DNA of 41,531 nucleotides from Candidatus Brocadiaceae bacterium (GTDB lineage Bacteria; Planctomycetota; Brocadiia; SM23-32): positions 1-41,531 of the forward strand of contig PUMJ01000080.1 in assembly GCA_003551305.1 (NCBI GenBank), given 5' to 3'. The notes beneath the pieces were generated by a model. It saw nothing but the letters and a program-made list of their open reading frames with translations. It ran no database searches and was not told the DNA's origin. Of this stretch, positions 7,796-15,697 are shown piece by piece (the first letter of the stretch is position 1; every line of letters starts with the position of its first letter). Made by a program: the position numbers and the translations under genes.

Positions 7796-8803
7796 TCAGA
7801 AGGAGAGCGTCCTGGCCCTGGTCTCCTGGAGTTGGCCGCGGGCGTTGGTCAACCAGGCCTTTTTACCGTAGAGCGTCTCCAGGTGGTCAAAGGCCGTCTC
7901 GACGCGATCCCGCTGCAGCGCCCGGCCCTGATGGCGGCACAGCTCTGCCTCGGCCCCTATAAGGGCTATGCCCTGTATGAGGGATTCGAGCGCGCCGGCA
8001 AAGAACGACTCGAGGTGAACCTTCTGCGCGCCGGGCAAGTGCCGCAACCAGCCGGTGATGTCGCCGCCTTCGCGCCCCGAGACTTCCAGCGCTTCCTCCC
8101 CCAGTTCGGCGGCGTCCTGCACCGACTCGACCAGCAGCTTCCAGACGCCCTCGGCAGTGGTCAACCAGCCGATCTGCGGCCAGGCGGCGCTCCACCACTG
8201 CCCGGCGGCGCGCAGCCCCCTCAAGGGCCAGTCCTGGGCGAAGCCCGTCTCGGCCAGCGCCCCGCCGGCCAGCGGGTCGTCCAGCCCCCTCAGCAGCGAC
8301 GCCCACTGCTGAGCTGTGAAGCCGACCTCGCCCTCGGGCACCGCGAGGGGCACCCCGAGGATGGCCGCCAGGTCCGGCGCCGAGAGTGCCACCTGCAGGC
8401 TGAACTGAGCGCACCGGATGCTCAGATCCGGGCAGTACTTGCCGCTGCCGACAACTCCGATCACGCGGAGCCGCTGATCGCCGCTCTGCGCGATGTCCTC
8501 CAGGGTGCGCGGGTTGTCATCCACGTAGAGCACGTCATCCACCCCTTCCGTCGCCAACACCTGCTGGAGGGCCTCCCGTTTGCTCTCGACCTGCTGGAGC
8601 TGGCCGGGCAGTTCCACACCGGCCTCCTCCAGTCTCTGGCGGGCGTAGCTGACGGTAGTGCGTGTCCACACCTCCAGAGCCCACCCCTTCGAGGCGAGTC
8701 CTTCCAGCAGGGCCGGCATCAGCGGAACAGGCCGGCGCAGCCCTTCGTGTTCCAGCAGCGTCCCTTCGAGGTCAAAGCACGCAACACGTCTCCGAGTATT
8801 CAT
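7796..8803 (-). CDS. HAD-like protein with an uncharacterised C-terminal half
   Basis: This is a 335-residue cytoplasmic protein. Residues 1-120 carry haloacid-dehalogenase-type motifs: motif I FDLEGTLLEH (Asp11), motif II EVWTRTT (about 45-50), a motif III lysine (Lys75) and motif IV VLYVDDNPRTLEDI (Asp95, Asp96). HAD phosphatases normally have DxD in motif I; here the second position is Glu13, which may alter or weaken catalysis. Residues ~140-335 are helical, tryptophan-rich and match no family I know. The ATG at 8803 was chosen because AAGGAGG lies ten bases upstream, ahead of a longer open start at 8827. It could be a phosphatase, a nucleotidase-like sensor or a binding protein; no substrate can be named. 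Confidence 0.6.
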   Translation of the reverse strand: MNTRRRVACFDLEGTLLEHEGLRRPVPLMPALLEGLASKGWALEVWTRTTVSYARQRLEEAGVELPGQLQQVESKREALQQVLATEGVDDVLYVDDNPRTLEDIAQSGDQRLRVIGVVGSGKYCPDLSIRCAQFSLQVALSAPDLAAILGVPLAVPEGEVGFTAQQWASLLRGLDDPLAGGALAETGFAQDWPLRGLRAAGQWWSAAWPQIGWLTTAEGVWKLLVESVQDAAELGEEALEVSGREGGDITGWLRHLPGAQKVHLESFFAGALESLIQGIALIGAEAELCRHQGRALQRDRVETAFDHLETLYGKKAWLTNARGQLQETRARTLSF

Positions 8804-8848
8804 CCCACCCCCACCTCCTTTTTGCATTCAGTCGCCGCAACCTTTCTT

Positions 8849-8877
8849 ATCTTACGAGCATTCCGGCCCGATGTCTA
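8849..8877 (-). promoter_or_regulatory. Candidate sigma-70 promoter for the HAD-like gene
   Basis: On the minus strand TAGACA (8877-8872, 5/6 match) is followed after exactly 17 bases by TAAGAT (8854-8849, 4/6 match). The predicted start near 8842 leaves a leader of about 40 bases including the AAGGAGG ribosome site. Confidence 0.45.
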
Positions 8878-9058
8878 CCCGCATTTCGTGGTATCATTGC
8901 GCCGGCAGGCAGAACGATGCGCCCGCCGGCTGGCTTCCGCACGGCCCGAAAAACCGCCGGGAGCCGGCCGCCCCGGAAAAAACAGGGAAGAAAGCGGGCC
9001 GCAACGGCAACTATAAGTAGTGAGAGCCTGCCTGTCGAGTGGACCAGCGAAGGAGAAG

Positions 9059-9622
9059 GTGCGTTTGCGGCCGACGGACGAGCAGCTTTTGAGGCAGGCG
9101 CGGGCAGGTGACAGTTCGGCCTTTCACGAAATTGTTGACCGCCACGGCGAACGCCTCTACCGGCTGGCCTACTCGATGGTCGGCAACCGCGCCGACGCCG
9201 AGGACGTCACGCAGGAGACCCTGATGGGCGCCTTCGAGTACATGCACAGCTTCAAAGGACGCTCGACGGTCAAGACCTGGCTCACGCGCATACTGATGCG
9301 CCAGGCCGCCCGCTGCCATCGCCGCAGGGGGCGCAAACGGGAGAAGCCGATGGGCGCCCCGGAGAGCGTCCCCGACGGCGCCCCCGCCGTCCAGACCGCC
9401 GGTCTGCGCATGGACGTGCGCAGGGCGCTGGAGCAGCTCTCCGAGAACCACCGACAGGTCGTGGTGCTGCGGGAGTTCGACGGCATGTCTTACGCCGAGA
9501 TGGCCGAGGTGCTCAACATCCCACAGGGAACGGTCGAGTCCCGGCTGTACCGCGCCAGACAGGAACTGAAGACCTTGCTGCGGGACTACCTGCCGCCGCA
9601 CAGCGCCCGCGGGGAGAATTAG
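9059..9622 (+). CDS. ECF-family RNA polymerase sigma factor
   Basis: This protein of about 187 residues has region 2 (the conserved helix AEDVTQETLMGAFEYM and the following DNA-melting segment TVKTWLTRILMRQAARCHRRR) and region 4 with a helix-turn-helix (SYAEMAEVLNIPQGTVESRLYRARQELK). It lacks regions 1 and 3, as ECF sigma factors do. It would direct RNA polymerase to stress or envelope promoters. The start is uncertain. AGGAG at 9051-9055 lies three bases before a GTG (9059) and nine before an in-frame TTG (9065); a GTG at 9020 has no ribosome site. It is followed two bases later by an anti-sigma gene, so its activity is probably held in check by that partner. Confidence 0.92.
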   Translation: MRLRPTDEQLLRQARAGDSSAFHEIVDRHGERLYRLAYSMVGNRADAEDVTQETLMGAFEYMHSFKGRSTVKTWLTRILMRQAARCHRRRGRKREKPMGAPESVPDGAPAVQTAGLRMDVRRALEQLSENHRQVVVLREFDGMSYAEMAEVLNIPQGTVESRLYRARQELKTLLRDYLPPHSARGEN

Positions 9623-9624
9623 AG

Positions 9625-10083
9625 ATGGCCCATTGCAAGTACAGCAAGGAAGAGTTGATGGCCCTGCACGATGGGGAACTGCCGGCCCGACACCGCCGCG
9701 AGCTGGAGCGGCACGTGGAGGACTGCCCCGCCTGCGCGGCAGAACTGGCCGAGCTGCGGGCCCTGTGCGGCCTGCTTTCCGAGGCCCGCGCCCCCGCCAT
9801 GCCGGACGGCCTGATGGCCCGCCTGCACGAGGCGGTGCCCGCCGCGCGCGAATACAGCATTGTGCGGCTTTGCCGCGCGGTGGCCCTGGCGGCGGCGCTG
9901 CTGCTGCTCGCAGGCGGGGCGCTGCTCATTCAAGAGACGGCCCGCCACACCCGCACCTCAGCCGCCCCCGCCGCCTGGGAGATGGCGGCCGTGACCCTTG
10001 ACGGCGAGATGGCCCTGGCCGGCCCGGGGGAGGCGATGGCGCTCTGGACCGTGAACGACCTTTCGCGGGAGAACGGACAGTGA
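9625..10083 (+). CDS. Membrane-bound zinc-binding anti-sigma factor (ZAS family)
   Basis: This 152-residue protein starts with a ZAS domain whose metal motif H30-x3-C34-x2-C37 (HVEDCPAC) binds zinc and clamps ECF sigma factors. A single transmembrane helix spans about residues 82-102 (RLCRAVALAAALLLLAGGAL), leaving about 50 residues in the periplasm. GGGGAG lies eight bases before the ATG, inside the sigma-factor gene. The pairing with the upstream sigma gene and the shared strand make the sigma/anti-sigma relation very likely. Its stop overlaps the next start (GTGA), so the periplasmic protein that follows may be the signal input. Confidence 0.85.
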   Translation: MAHCKYSKEELMALHDGELPARHRRELERHVEDCPACAAELAELRALCGLLSEARAPAMPDGLMARLHEAVPAAREYSIVRLCRAVALAAALLLLAGGALLIQETARHTRTSAAPAAWEMAAVTLDGEMALAGPGEAMALWTVNDLSRENGQ

Positions 10084-10580
10084 CAAGGACGAGAATGGCC
10101 CTGCTGGTATCCTTCGCACTGGTGTTCGCCGCCGGCCTGGTCGTCGGCAGGCTGGCCTGGGGGCCGGCGACCGGCGGCCCCCGGGCGGAACGTTCCTGGC
10201 TATCCGAGGAACTGAACCTGACCACCGAACAGCGCCAGCAGATGGAACGCATCTGGTCCGATGCGCTGGGAGGGCTGGGCGCCGAACACGGAGACCGACG
10301 CAGAGCGCTGGGCGAGGAGAGAGAACGGGCGATCGGAGAGTTGCTCACCGCCGAGCAAAAGGAACAATACGAGCACATCCTGGCCCAGTATCACGAGGGT
10401 CTCCAGCAACTGGGCCGCGAGCGCCAGGAGGCGTTCGAGCGGGCGTTCGAGCAAACCAGGGAGATACTCACGCCCGAACAGCGCGAACACTATGAGAAGA
10501 TAATGGACCGCATGCACCGGCGCGTGCCCCGGCGGCGCCCGCGCCGCGGTGAGCGGCCCACACCCGGCCGCCCCGACTGA
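10080..10580 (+). CDS. Membrane-anchored Spy/CpxP/CnrX-like periplasmic protein
   Basis: This 166-residue protein has an N-terminal hydrophobic segment (residues 6-28, without a good cleavage site) followed by a helical, charged domain. Three LTxxQ-type repeats are visible: LTTEQRQQ, LTAEQKEQ and LTPEQREH. These mark the Spy/CpxP/ZraP/CnrX superfamily of periplasmic chaperones and metal sensors. The tail is very basic (HRRVPRRRPRRGE). It starts with GTG overlapping the anti-sigma stop by four bases. By analogy with CnrYXH in Cupriavidus, where a CnrX sensor acts on a membrane anti-sigma factor, it may relay a metal or protein-misfolding signal to the sigma factor; this is inference from gene order. 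Confidence 0.7.
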   Translation: MTRTRMALLVSFALVFAAGLVVGRLAWGPATGGPRAERSWLSEELNLTTEQRQQMERIWSDALGGLGAEHGDRRRALGEERERAIGELLTAEQKEQYEHILAQYHEGLQQLGRERQEAFERAFEQTREILTPEQREHYEKIMDRMHRRVPRRRPRRGERPTPGRPD

Positions 10581-10586
10581 CCGGTG

Positions 10587-10613
10587 CCCCCCCGTGCGCG
10601 CTTCTCGGGGGGG
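10587..10613 (+). terminator. Strong GC hairpin after the ECF sigma operon
   Basis: An eight-base perfect stem, seven C plus G (10587-10594) with C plus seven G (10606-10613), encloses an 11-base loop just after the stop at 10580. No T-run follows, so it is terminator-like but not a classic intrinsic terminator; it could also protect the mRNA 3' end. Confidence 0.45.
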
Positions 10614-10778
10614 AGTCGTCCTCCGGCCCGTTGCCGCATCCCGGCCGGAAAAGGCGGAAGAAAAATGCGGCCGGCGGGAACTATTGTGATGACACGGGAA
10701 AAGCACGCCGTCCCCAGGGGTGGTGGTCGCTCCGGGCGCGTGCGAATGTCTCTCCCCTCCAGTTGAGGAGGCTTAACG

Positions 10779-11324
10779 ATGTTCAGTCGCAGAGCCGTGG
10801 GAGTTGTGTTAGTTCTGGTAGTGGCCGCGCTGGCGGGTGCAGGCGTCGTCCTGGCCCAGGAGCGCGCACCCCGAGGCCGGGCCGATGCGCCCCGGGGCCG
10901 GTTCGACCGCGCGGAGATAGAAGCGAGGATGATGGAGCGCATGCGGGAAACCCTCGGGGCCGATGAAGAGGAATGGGCTGTCCTGGGACCCCGACTCCAG
11001 GAGGTCATGACGCTGCAGCGTGAACTGGACGCCGGCGTGGGCGTGGGCAGGGCGGTCGTCGGGTTCAGAGGCATGGGCGCGCCCCGGGGCCCCGAGAGGC
11101 CGGCCGAGGAGGAACTGAGCACCCTGCAGCAGGCGGCCGCCAACCTGCGTGATGTGCTGGCCGACGAAGACGCATCTGCCGCAGGGATACGTCAGAGCCT
11201 GACCGCTTACCGTGAGGCCCGCGAAGAGGCCCGGCAGGAACTCGACGAAGCGCAGACGGCCCTGCGCGAGGCGCTCACGGTCCGCCAGGAAGCCCGGCTT
11301 GTCATGATGGGCCTGCTGGACTGA
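10779..11324 (+). CDS. Small secreted helical protein, function unknown
   Basis: This 181-residue protein has a clear signal peptide (VGVVLVLVVAALAGAGVVLA, cleavage before QERAP). GAGGAGG lies ten bases before the ATG. The mature part is charged, Arg/Glu/Ala-rich and probably mostly alpha-helical, with a likely coiled coil at about residues 130-175 (LTAYREAREEARQELDEAQ). It recalls Spy-like or DUF-type periplasmic proteins common next to ECF operons, but lacks clear LTxxQ repeats. It lies between the ECF operon and the secretion operon, with a hairpin on each side, so it is probably its own transcript. I do not assign a function. Confidence 0.65.
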   Translation: MFSRRAVGVVLVLVVAALAGAGVVLAQERAPRGRADAPRGRFDRAEIEARMMERMRETLGADEEEWAVLGPRLQEVMTLQRELDAGVGVGRAVVGFRGMGAPRGPERPAEEELSTLQQAAANLRDVLADEDASAAGIRQSLTAYREAREEARQELDEAQTALREALTVRQEARLVMMGLLD

Positions 11325-11348
11325 CCGTCGGCACTGGACTGAGGGGTC

Positions 11349-11369
11349 GGGGCGCCGCCCGGGCGCCCC
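11349..11369 (+). terminator. Hairpin between the small secreted protein and gspE
   Basis: GGGGCGCC (11349-11356) pairs with GGCGCCCC (11362-11369) around a five-base loop. A short pyrimidine stretch (CTTCCTTT) follows a few bases later. It lies 25 bases after the stop at 11324 and 37 before gspE. Confidence 0.5.
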
Positions 11370-11405
11370 GGCCGCTTCCTTTGCAACTCTAACCGCTCTT
11401 ACGCC

Positions 11406-13130
11406 ATGAAGGACATACTCGACACAATGGCCGCCGACGGCGTCCTGGACGAAGGGGACCTCGCGCGAGTGCGCGATATGCAAGCCGAAGGCGTGCCGCT
11501 TGACCAGGCCCTCGCCGAGGCCGGCCCGCCCCCCGAGACCCTGCTGCCCTACCTGGCCGACGCCTTCGGCGTGCCCTACGTCGAACCGGAGACCACGCCG
11601 GTGGACGGCCGGCTGGTGCGGGAGTTCCCGGCGCGGCTGCTGCTGAAGCACTCCCTGTTGCCGCTGCGGCGGGAAAACGGGGCGGTGCTGGTGGCCACCA
11701 GTCGCCTGTTCGACACCAGCGGGCTGGACGAACTTCGCCTGGCCACCGGCCGGGAGCTGCGGCCGGCCCTGGCCCCGGCCGCCGGCATCGCCCGTTGCGT
11801 CAAACAGCAACTCGGTGTCGGCGCCGACACCGTCCAGTCACTGGTCTCCGACGCCGCCGAGACCGACATCCGGGTCCTCAGCGAGACCGACGAGGCCGTG
11901 GACCTGGCCGCCGATGCCGAGGACGCCTCCATCATCCGTTTCGTCAACCAGGTGCTCACAGAGGCGATAGAGCTGCGCGCCACCGACGTGCACTTCGAAC
12001 CCTTCGAGGATGAGCTGAGCGTGCGCTATCGCGTCGACGGCGTCCTGCAGGAGGCGACCATCCCGCACGAAGTGCGCCAGTTCCAGGCCGCCATCGTCTC
12101 GCGCCTGAAGATACTGAGCCGGCTGGACATCGCCGAGAAACGCCTGCCCCAGGACGGACGAATCAAGCTGATGATGGACGGGCGGGAGATCGACGTGCGC
12201 GTCTCGGTCATCCCCATGCTCCACGGGGAAGCCGTGGTGCTGCGCCTGCTGGACCGCAGCGCCGCTCTGCTGGGGCTGGAGGGGCTCGGCATGTCCGTCG
12301 CCGATGAAACCGCACTGGCGCGCATCTGCGAGCTGCCCCACGGCATCGTGCTGGTGACCGGCCCCACCGGCAGCGGCAAGACCACGACCCTCTACGCCGC
12401 CCTGTCCCGCATCAACGACGTGCAGCGCAAAATCATCACCATCGAGGACCCGATCGAGTACCACCTGCGGGGCATCAACCAGATACAGGTCGCCGGCAAG
12501 GCCGGGCTTAGCTTCGCCCGCGGCCTGCGCTCGATCCTGCGCCACGACCCCGACGTCATCCTCGTCGGCGAGATACGCGACATCGAGACGGCCGAGATCG
12601 CCGTCCAGGCGTCCCTGACCGGCCACCTGGTCTTCAGCACCCTGCACACCAACGACGCCCCGGGCGCCGTCACTCGGCTGGTGGACATGGGCGTGGAGCC
12701 CTACCTGGTGGCCTCGTCGCTGGAGGCGGTGCTGGCCCAGCGCCTGGTGCGCCTCATATGCCCCGCCTGCAAGGAATCCTACGAGCCGACCGAACCGCAG
12801 GCGCTGGTGACGACCTTCGGCCCGCCCGCGCCGTCGGAACTCTACCGCGGCGTCGGCTGTCGGGAATGCCAGGGCACCGGCTATCGCGGCCGCACAGGCG
12901 TGTTCGAGCTGATGCCCATCAGTGAAGGCGTGCGCCGCCTGATCCTGCAGCGGGCCTCCGCCGGCGACGTGCGCGAACTGGCCCTGCAGGAGGGCATGCT
13001 GAGCCTGCGGCGGGACGGCTGGCGCCATGTGCTGGCCGGCCGCACCACGGTCGAGGAGGTGCTGCGCGTCACCAAGGACGAGCGCCTCCATGCCGACGTC
13101 CTGGTGGAGACCAGCCGGGAGGATGCCTGA
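11406..13130 (+). CDS. gspE: Type II secretion ATPase GspE
   Basis: This 574-residue protein is the cytoplasmic motor that powers pseudopilus assembly. It has a T2SSE N-terminal domain (about 15-135), Walker A GPTGSGKT (319-326), an Asp-box region (ITIEDPIEY), Walker B VILVGE (384-389), a His-box (GHLVFSTLHTNDAPGA) and a tetracysteine zinc site (C452/C455 and C485/C488), all characteristic of GspE/PilB. It is GspE rather than PilB by gene order, being first in an E-F-G-H-I-J-K-L-M-C-D operon. The ATG at 11406 lacks an obvious ribosome-binding site. Its stop overlaps the gspF start by one base (TGATG). Confidence 0.95.
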   Translation: MKDILDTMAADGVLDEGDLARVRDMQAEGVPLDQALAEAGPPPETLLPYLADAFGVPYVEPETTPVDGRLVREFPARLLLKHSLLPLRRENGAVLVATSRLFDTSGLDELRLATGRELRPALAPAAGIARCVKQQLGVGADTVQSLVSDAAETDIRVLSETDEAVDLAADAEDASIIRFVNQVLTEAIELRATDVHFEPFEDELSVRYRVDGVLQEATIPHEVRQFQAAIVSRLKILSRLDIAEKRLPQDGRIKLMMDGREIDVRVSVIPMLHGEAVVLRLLDRSAALLGLEGLGMSVADETALARICELPHGIVLVTGPTGSGKTTTLYAALSRINDVQRKIITIEDPIEYHLRGINQIQVAGKAGLSFARGLRSILRHDPDVILVGEIRDIETAEIAVQASLTGHLVFSTLHTNDAPGAVTRLVDMGVEPYLVASSLEAVLAQRLVRLICPACKESYEPTEPQALVTTFGPPAPSELYRGVGCRECQGTGYRGRTGVFELMPISEGVRRLILQRASAGDVRELALQEGMLSLRRDGWRHVLAGRTTVEEVLRVTKDERLHADVLVETSREDA

Positions 13131-14341
13131 TGCCCAGGTTCCAGTACATCGCCGTGGACGAGGCCGGACGGGAAACGACCGGCACGCTGGTGGCTGAGAG
13201 CCGCTCGGCCGCCCTGGACCAGGTGCAGGACAGGTCACTGCACCCGGTCTCTGTGGAGGAGGCCGAACCGGCCTCCGGCGGCGTGCTATCCGGACGGCTC
13301 GGCCGCATCCCGCGCTCCAGCGTGGACGCCTTCACCCGCGAACTGGCCAACTTGCTGGATGCGGGCGTGCCGCTCAACCGCGCCCTGAGCCTGCTGGCCG
13401 GGGAAGCCGGCTGGCCCGCCGCCAGGCGCTGCTGGGAGCAGATACGCCAGGACGTGGTGGGCGGCATGTCGCTGGCGGACGCCATGGCCCGGTGGCCGCG
13501 CGTCTTCCCGCCCGTTTACATCGCCATGGTGCGGGCCGGAGAGACCGGCGGATTCCTGGAGAAGGTGCTGGACCAGATTGCGGACTTCCGCCAGCGGGAA
13601 CGCGACCTGAAAGGCCGGGTCACCGCCGCGCTGGTCTACCCCGCCGTGCTGGCCTGCCTGGCCGTCGCGGTCGTGGCCTTCCTGCTCACGTACTTCATCC
13701 CGCGCTTCGCGGCGGTCTTCGCGGAGTTCGGCGGCAGGCTGCCCGGGCTTACGCGGGCCATTGTCAGCACCAGTGACTTCTTTGTGAGCCACGGTCCGAT
13801 GTTACTGCTTGTGGTGGGGGTGGGCGTCCTGCTGGCTCACCGGTTCTTCCGGGGCGAGGCGGGCCGTCGGCTGGTCGAGCGCGTCACGTTGGGGCTGCCG
13901 GCGGTGGGCCGCGTGGTCGCCCGGTTCGCGCTGGTGCGCTTCTGCCGCATGCTCGGCACCCTGCTGCAAGCCGGCGTGCCGCTGATCACCGCCCTCGGCG
14001 CCGCGCGGGAGGCCATCGGCAACCAGACCCTCTCCGACGCCGTCACAGGCGCCGTGGACCAGGTGCAGCGCGGCGCCCCGCTGGCGCGCAGCCTGCAGCA
14101 ATGCCCGCAACTGTTCCCCCCTTCCGTGGTGGAGATGGTCTCCGTGGGGGAGGAAACCGGCCGGCTGGACAGGGAACTCGTCCGCCTGGCCGAGAGATTC
14201 GAGGCCGAACTGGACCGGCGGCTGCGCATGCTGGTATCGCTGGCGGAACCGGCACTGCTTTTCGTGATGGCCGCCCTCATCGGCACGGTCGTCATCGGCA
14301 TGCTGCTGCCCGTATTCACGTTGCAGGAACTGATCCACTGA
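13130..14341 (+). CDS. gspF: Type II secretion inner-membrane platform protein GspF
   Basis: This 403-residue polytopic protein has two repeated T2SSF domains (about 67-190 and 270-395), each with the family pattern F-x-R-x-L-x-x-L-L-x-A-G-V-P-L (first copy FTRELANLLDAGVPL, second FCRMLGTLLQAGVPL). Transmembrane helices lie at about 168-190, 221-240 and 375-395. The N-terminus (FQYIAVDEAGRETTGTL) is the standard cytoplasmic lead. GspF is the platform that couples GspE to pseudopilin insertion. It is translationally coupled to gspE. Confidence 0.95.
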   Translation: MPRFQYIAVDEAGRETTGTLVAESRSAALDQVQDRSLHPVSVEEAEPASGGVLSGRLGRIPRSSVDAFTRELANLLDAGVPLNRALSLLAGEAGWPAARRCWEQIRQDVVGGMSLADAMARWPRVFPPVYIAMVRAGETGGFLEKVLDQIADFRQRERDLKGRVTAALVYPAVLACLAVAVVAFLLTYFIPRFAAVFAEFGGRLPGLTRAIVSTSDFFVSHGPMLLLVVGVGVLLAHRFFRGEAGRRLVERVTLGLPAVGRVVARFALVRFCRMLGTLLQAGVPLITALGAAREAIGNQTLSDAVTGAVDQVQRGAPLARSLQQCPQLFPPSVVEMVSVGEETGRLDRELVRLAERFEAELDRRLRMLVSLAEPALLFVMAALIGTVVIGMLLPVFTLQELIH

Positions 14342-14382
14342 GGAAACCAACTGCAGCATGCAGGAAAGGAGAGAGAAAGACG

Positions 14383-14838
14383 ATGCGAACACACCGGAAC
14401 AGACGAAACGGCGCGGCAGGCCGCCGCCCGGGCAGCGCCCGAGGCGCCTTCACCCTGGTGGAACTGCTGCTCGTGCTGGTCATACTGAGCGTGCTGGCGG
14501 CCATCGTGGTGCCCACCTTCACCGGCCGCGGCGAGCAGGCCCGCATAACGGCCGCCCGCACCGACATCGCCCGCCTGGAAGCAACGCTGGACACCTTCGA
14601 GATAGACACAGGGCGCTACCCCACCACGCAGGAGGGACTGAACGCCCTGGTGGAAGAGCCCAGCGGCGTGCGCGACTGGCGCGGGCCGTACCTCAGACGC
14701 GGCATCCCGAACGACCCATGGGGCAATCCTTACGTCTACAGATACCCCGGCGAGCGCAACCCGGACAGTTTTGACCTCTTCTCTTATGGACCGAGCGGCC
14801 GGAGCGGCGGCGATGACATCGGCAACTGGGCAGACTGA
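14383..14838 (+). CDS. gspG: Major pseudopilin GspG
   Basis: This 151-residue major pseudopilin polymerises into the pseudopilus piston. The prepilin motif is A22/FTLVELLLV with Glu27 at +5; the -1 residue is Ala instead of the usual Gly. The C-terminal GspG signature is complete: PNDPWGNPY, a PDSFDLFSYGPSG segment and SGGDDIGNW, the calcium-binding end. The leader is long (22 residues) and arginine-rich. The ATG at 14383 has purine-rich sequence (GGAGAGAGAAAG) upstream. The next gene begins inside its 3' end in another frame. Confidence 0.94.
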   Translation: MRTHRNRRNGAAGRRPGSARGAFTLVELLLVLVILSVLAAIVVPTFTGRGEQARITAARTDIARLEATLDTFEIDTGRYPTTQEGLNALVEEPSGVRDWRGPYLRRGIPNDPWGNPYVYRYPGERNPDSFDLFSYGPSGRSGGDDIGNWAD

Positions 14839-15316
14839 ACGCAGCGGCTTCACCCTGCTGGAGCTGGTCCTGGTGATGTTGATCATCACGACCGTGCTCG
14901 GCGGCGCGGCCGTCTCCCTGCGGGGTTTCTTCGTCTCCCGCAAGGCGGAGGAGACGGCTGTCCGCATCGTTTCGCTGGCGCGCTACGCCCGCTCGATGGC
15001 CGTCAGCGAGGGCCGCACTTACCGCCTGGTCTTCGACGGGCACGGGCGGTCCTTCTACCTGGTCGCCAGGGAAAACGGCGAGTTCCGTCGCCTGCGCACC
15101 GGGCTGGGCAGGAGCTTCTCCGTGCCCGATGAGGTCACCCTGGAACTGCTGCTGGAGGACGCATGGTCGGGGCGCAATTACATCAGCTTCCACCCCGACG
15201 GGCTGACCGAGCCGGCCGCCGTGCGGCTCACCGACCTCAAGGGCGGCGTCGTCGAGGTCAGGTGCGCCTCGCCCACGGAACTTTTCGCCATTTCGAGCCC
15301 GGAGGAACCGCTATGA
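14813..15316 (+). CDS. gspH: Minor pseudopilin GspH
   Basis: This pseudopilin of about 167 residues has the processing site G12/FTLLELVLV with Glu17 at +5, followed by a hydrophobic helix and a GspH-type beta domain (ARYARSMAVSEGRTYRLVFD). It is expected at the pseudopilus tip with I, J and K. I chose the ATG at 14813, with GGAG eight bases upstream; it overlaps gspG by 26 bases. An ATG at 14786 is also in frame. The stop overlaps gspI by four bases. Confidence 0.85.
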   Translation: MTSATGQTERSGFTLLELVLVMLIITTVLGGAAVSLRGFFVSRKAEETAVRIVSLARYARSMAVSEGRTYRLVFDGHGRSFYLVARENGEFRRLRTGLGRSFSVPDEVTLELLLEDAWSGRNYISFHPDGLTEPAAVRLTDLKGGVVEVRCASPTELFAISSPEEPL

Positions 15317-15696
15317 GGGAGCGAGGCCCCCGCCGGCGAGCCGGCTTTACGCTGGCCGAAGTCCTGGTCAGCCTCGCCCTGGTGGGCGTGCTGCTGCCCA
15401 CCACCGTGGCCGGCATCAGCCTGGCCATGCGCCTGGGCAGCACGGCGCGTCACCGCACCGAAGCGGCGATGCTTGCCCGCAGCAAGCTGGACGAGATGCT
15501 GGTGGAAGGCCAGTGGCAGAGCGGCAACATGTACGGCGACTTCGGCGAGCAGTGGCCGGGCTACAGCTGGCAGATGAACGTTGCGGACTGGGAGGGCGCC
15601 ACCTGCCGCGAGGTCACCATCACGGTGCACTGGATGAGCGGCGGCCGCGAGCACAGCACCTCCCTGAGCACCTTGAAGTACGTCGAGGACGACTGA
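15313..15696 (+). CDS. gspI: Minor pseudopilin GspI
   Basis: This is a short 127-residue pseudopilin with leader MRERGPRRRA, cleavage at G11/FTLAEVLVS (Glu16 at +5), and the typical GspI follow-on in which a conserved A-x-x-A-x-x-K-L-D-E-M-L stretch (AAMLARSKLDEML) appears about 40 residues later. The ATG overlaps the gspH stop and has GGAGGA seven bases upstream. It acts with GspJ and GspK in the tip complex. Confidence 0.88.
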   Translation: MRERGPRRRAGFTLAEVLVSLALVGVLLPTTVAGISLAMRLGSTARHRTEAAMLARSKLDEMLVEGQWQSGNMYGDFGEQWPGYSWQMNVADWEGATCREVTITVHWMSGGREHSTSLSTLKYVEDD

Positions 15697-15697
15697 G

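Noticed and set aside
8869-8897. A sigma-70 promoter for the ECF operon around TATCAT (8892-8897)
   Set aside because: No -35-like sequence sits 16-18 bases upstream, so support is too weak to list.
10677-10712. GGAACTA followed by GTC as an ECF-type promoter before the small secreted protein
   Set aside because: The spacing (26 bases) is too long for an ECF -35/-10 pair.
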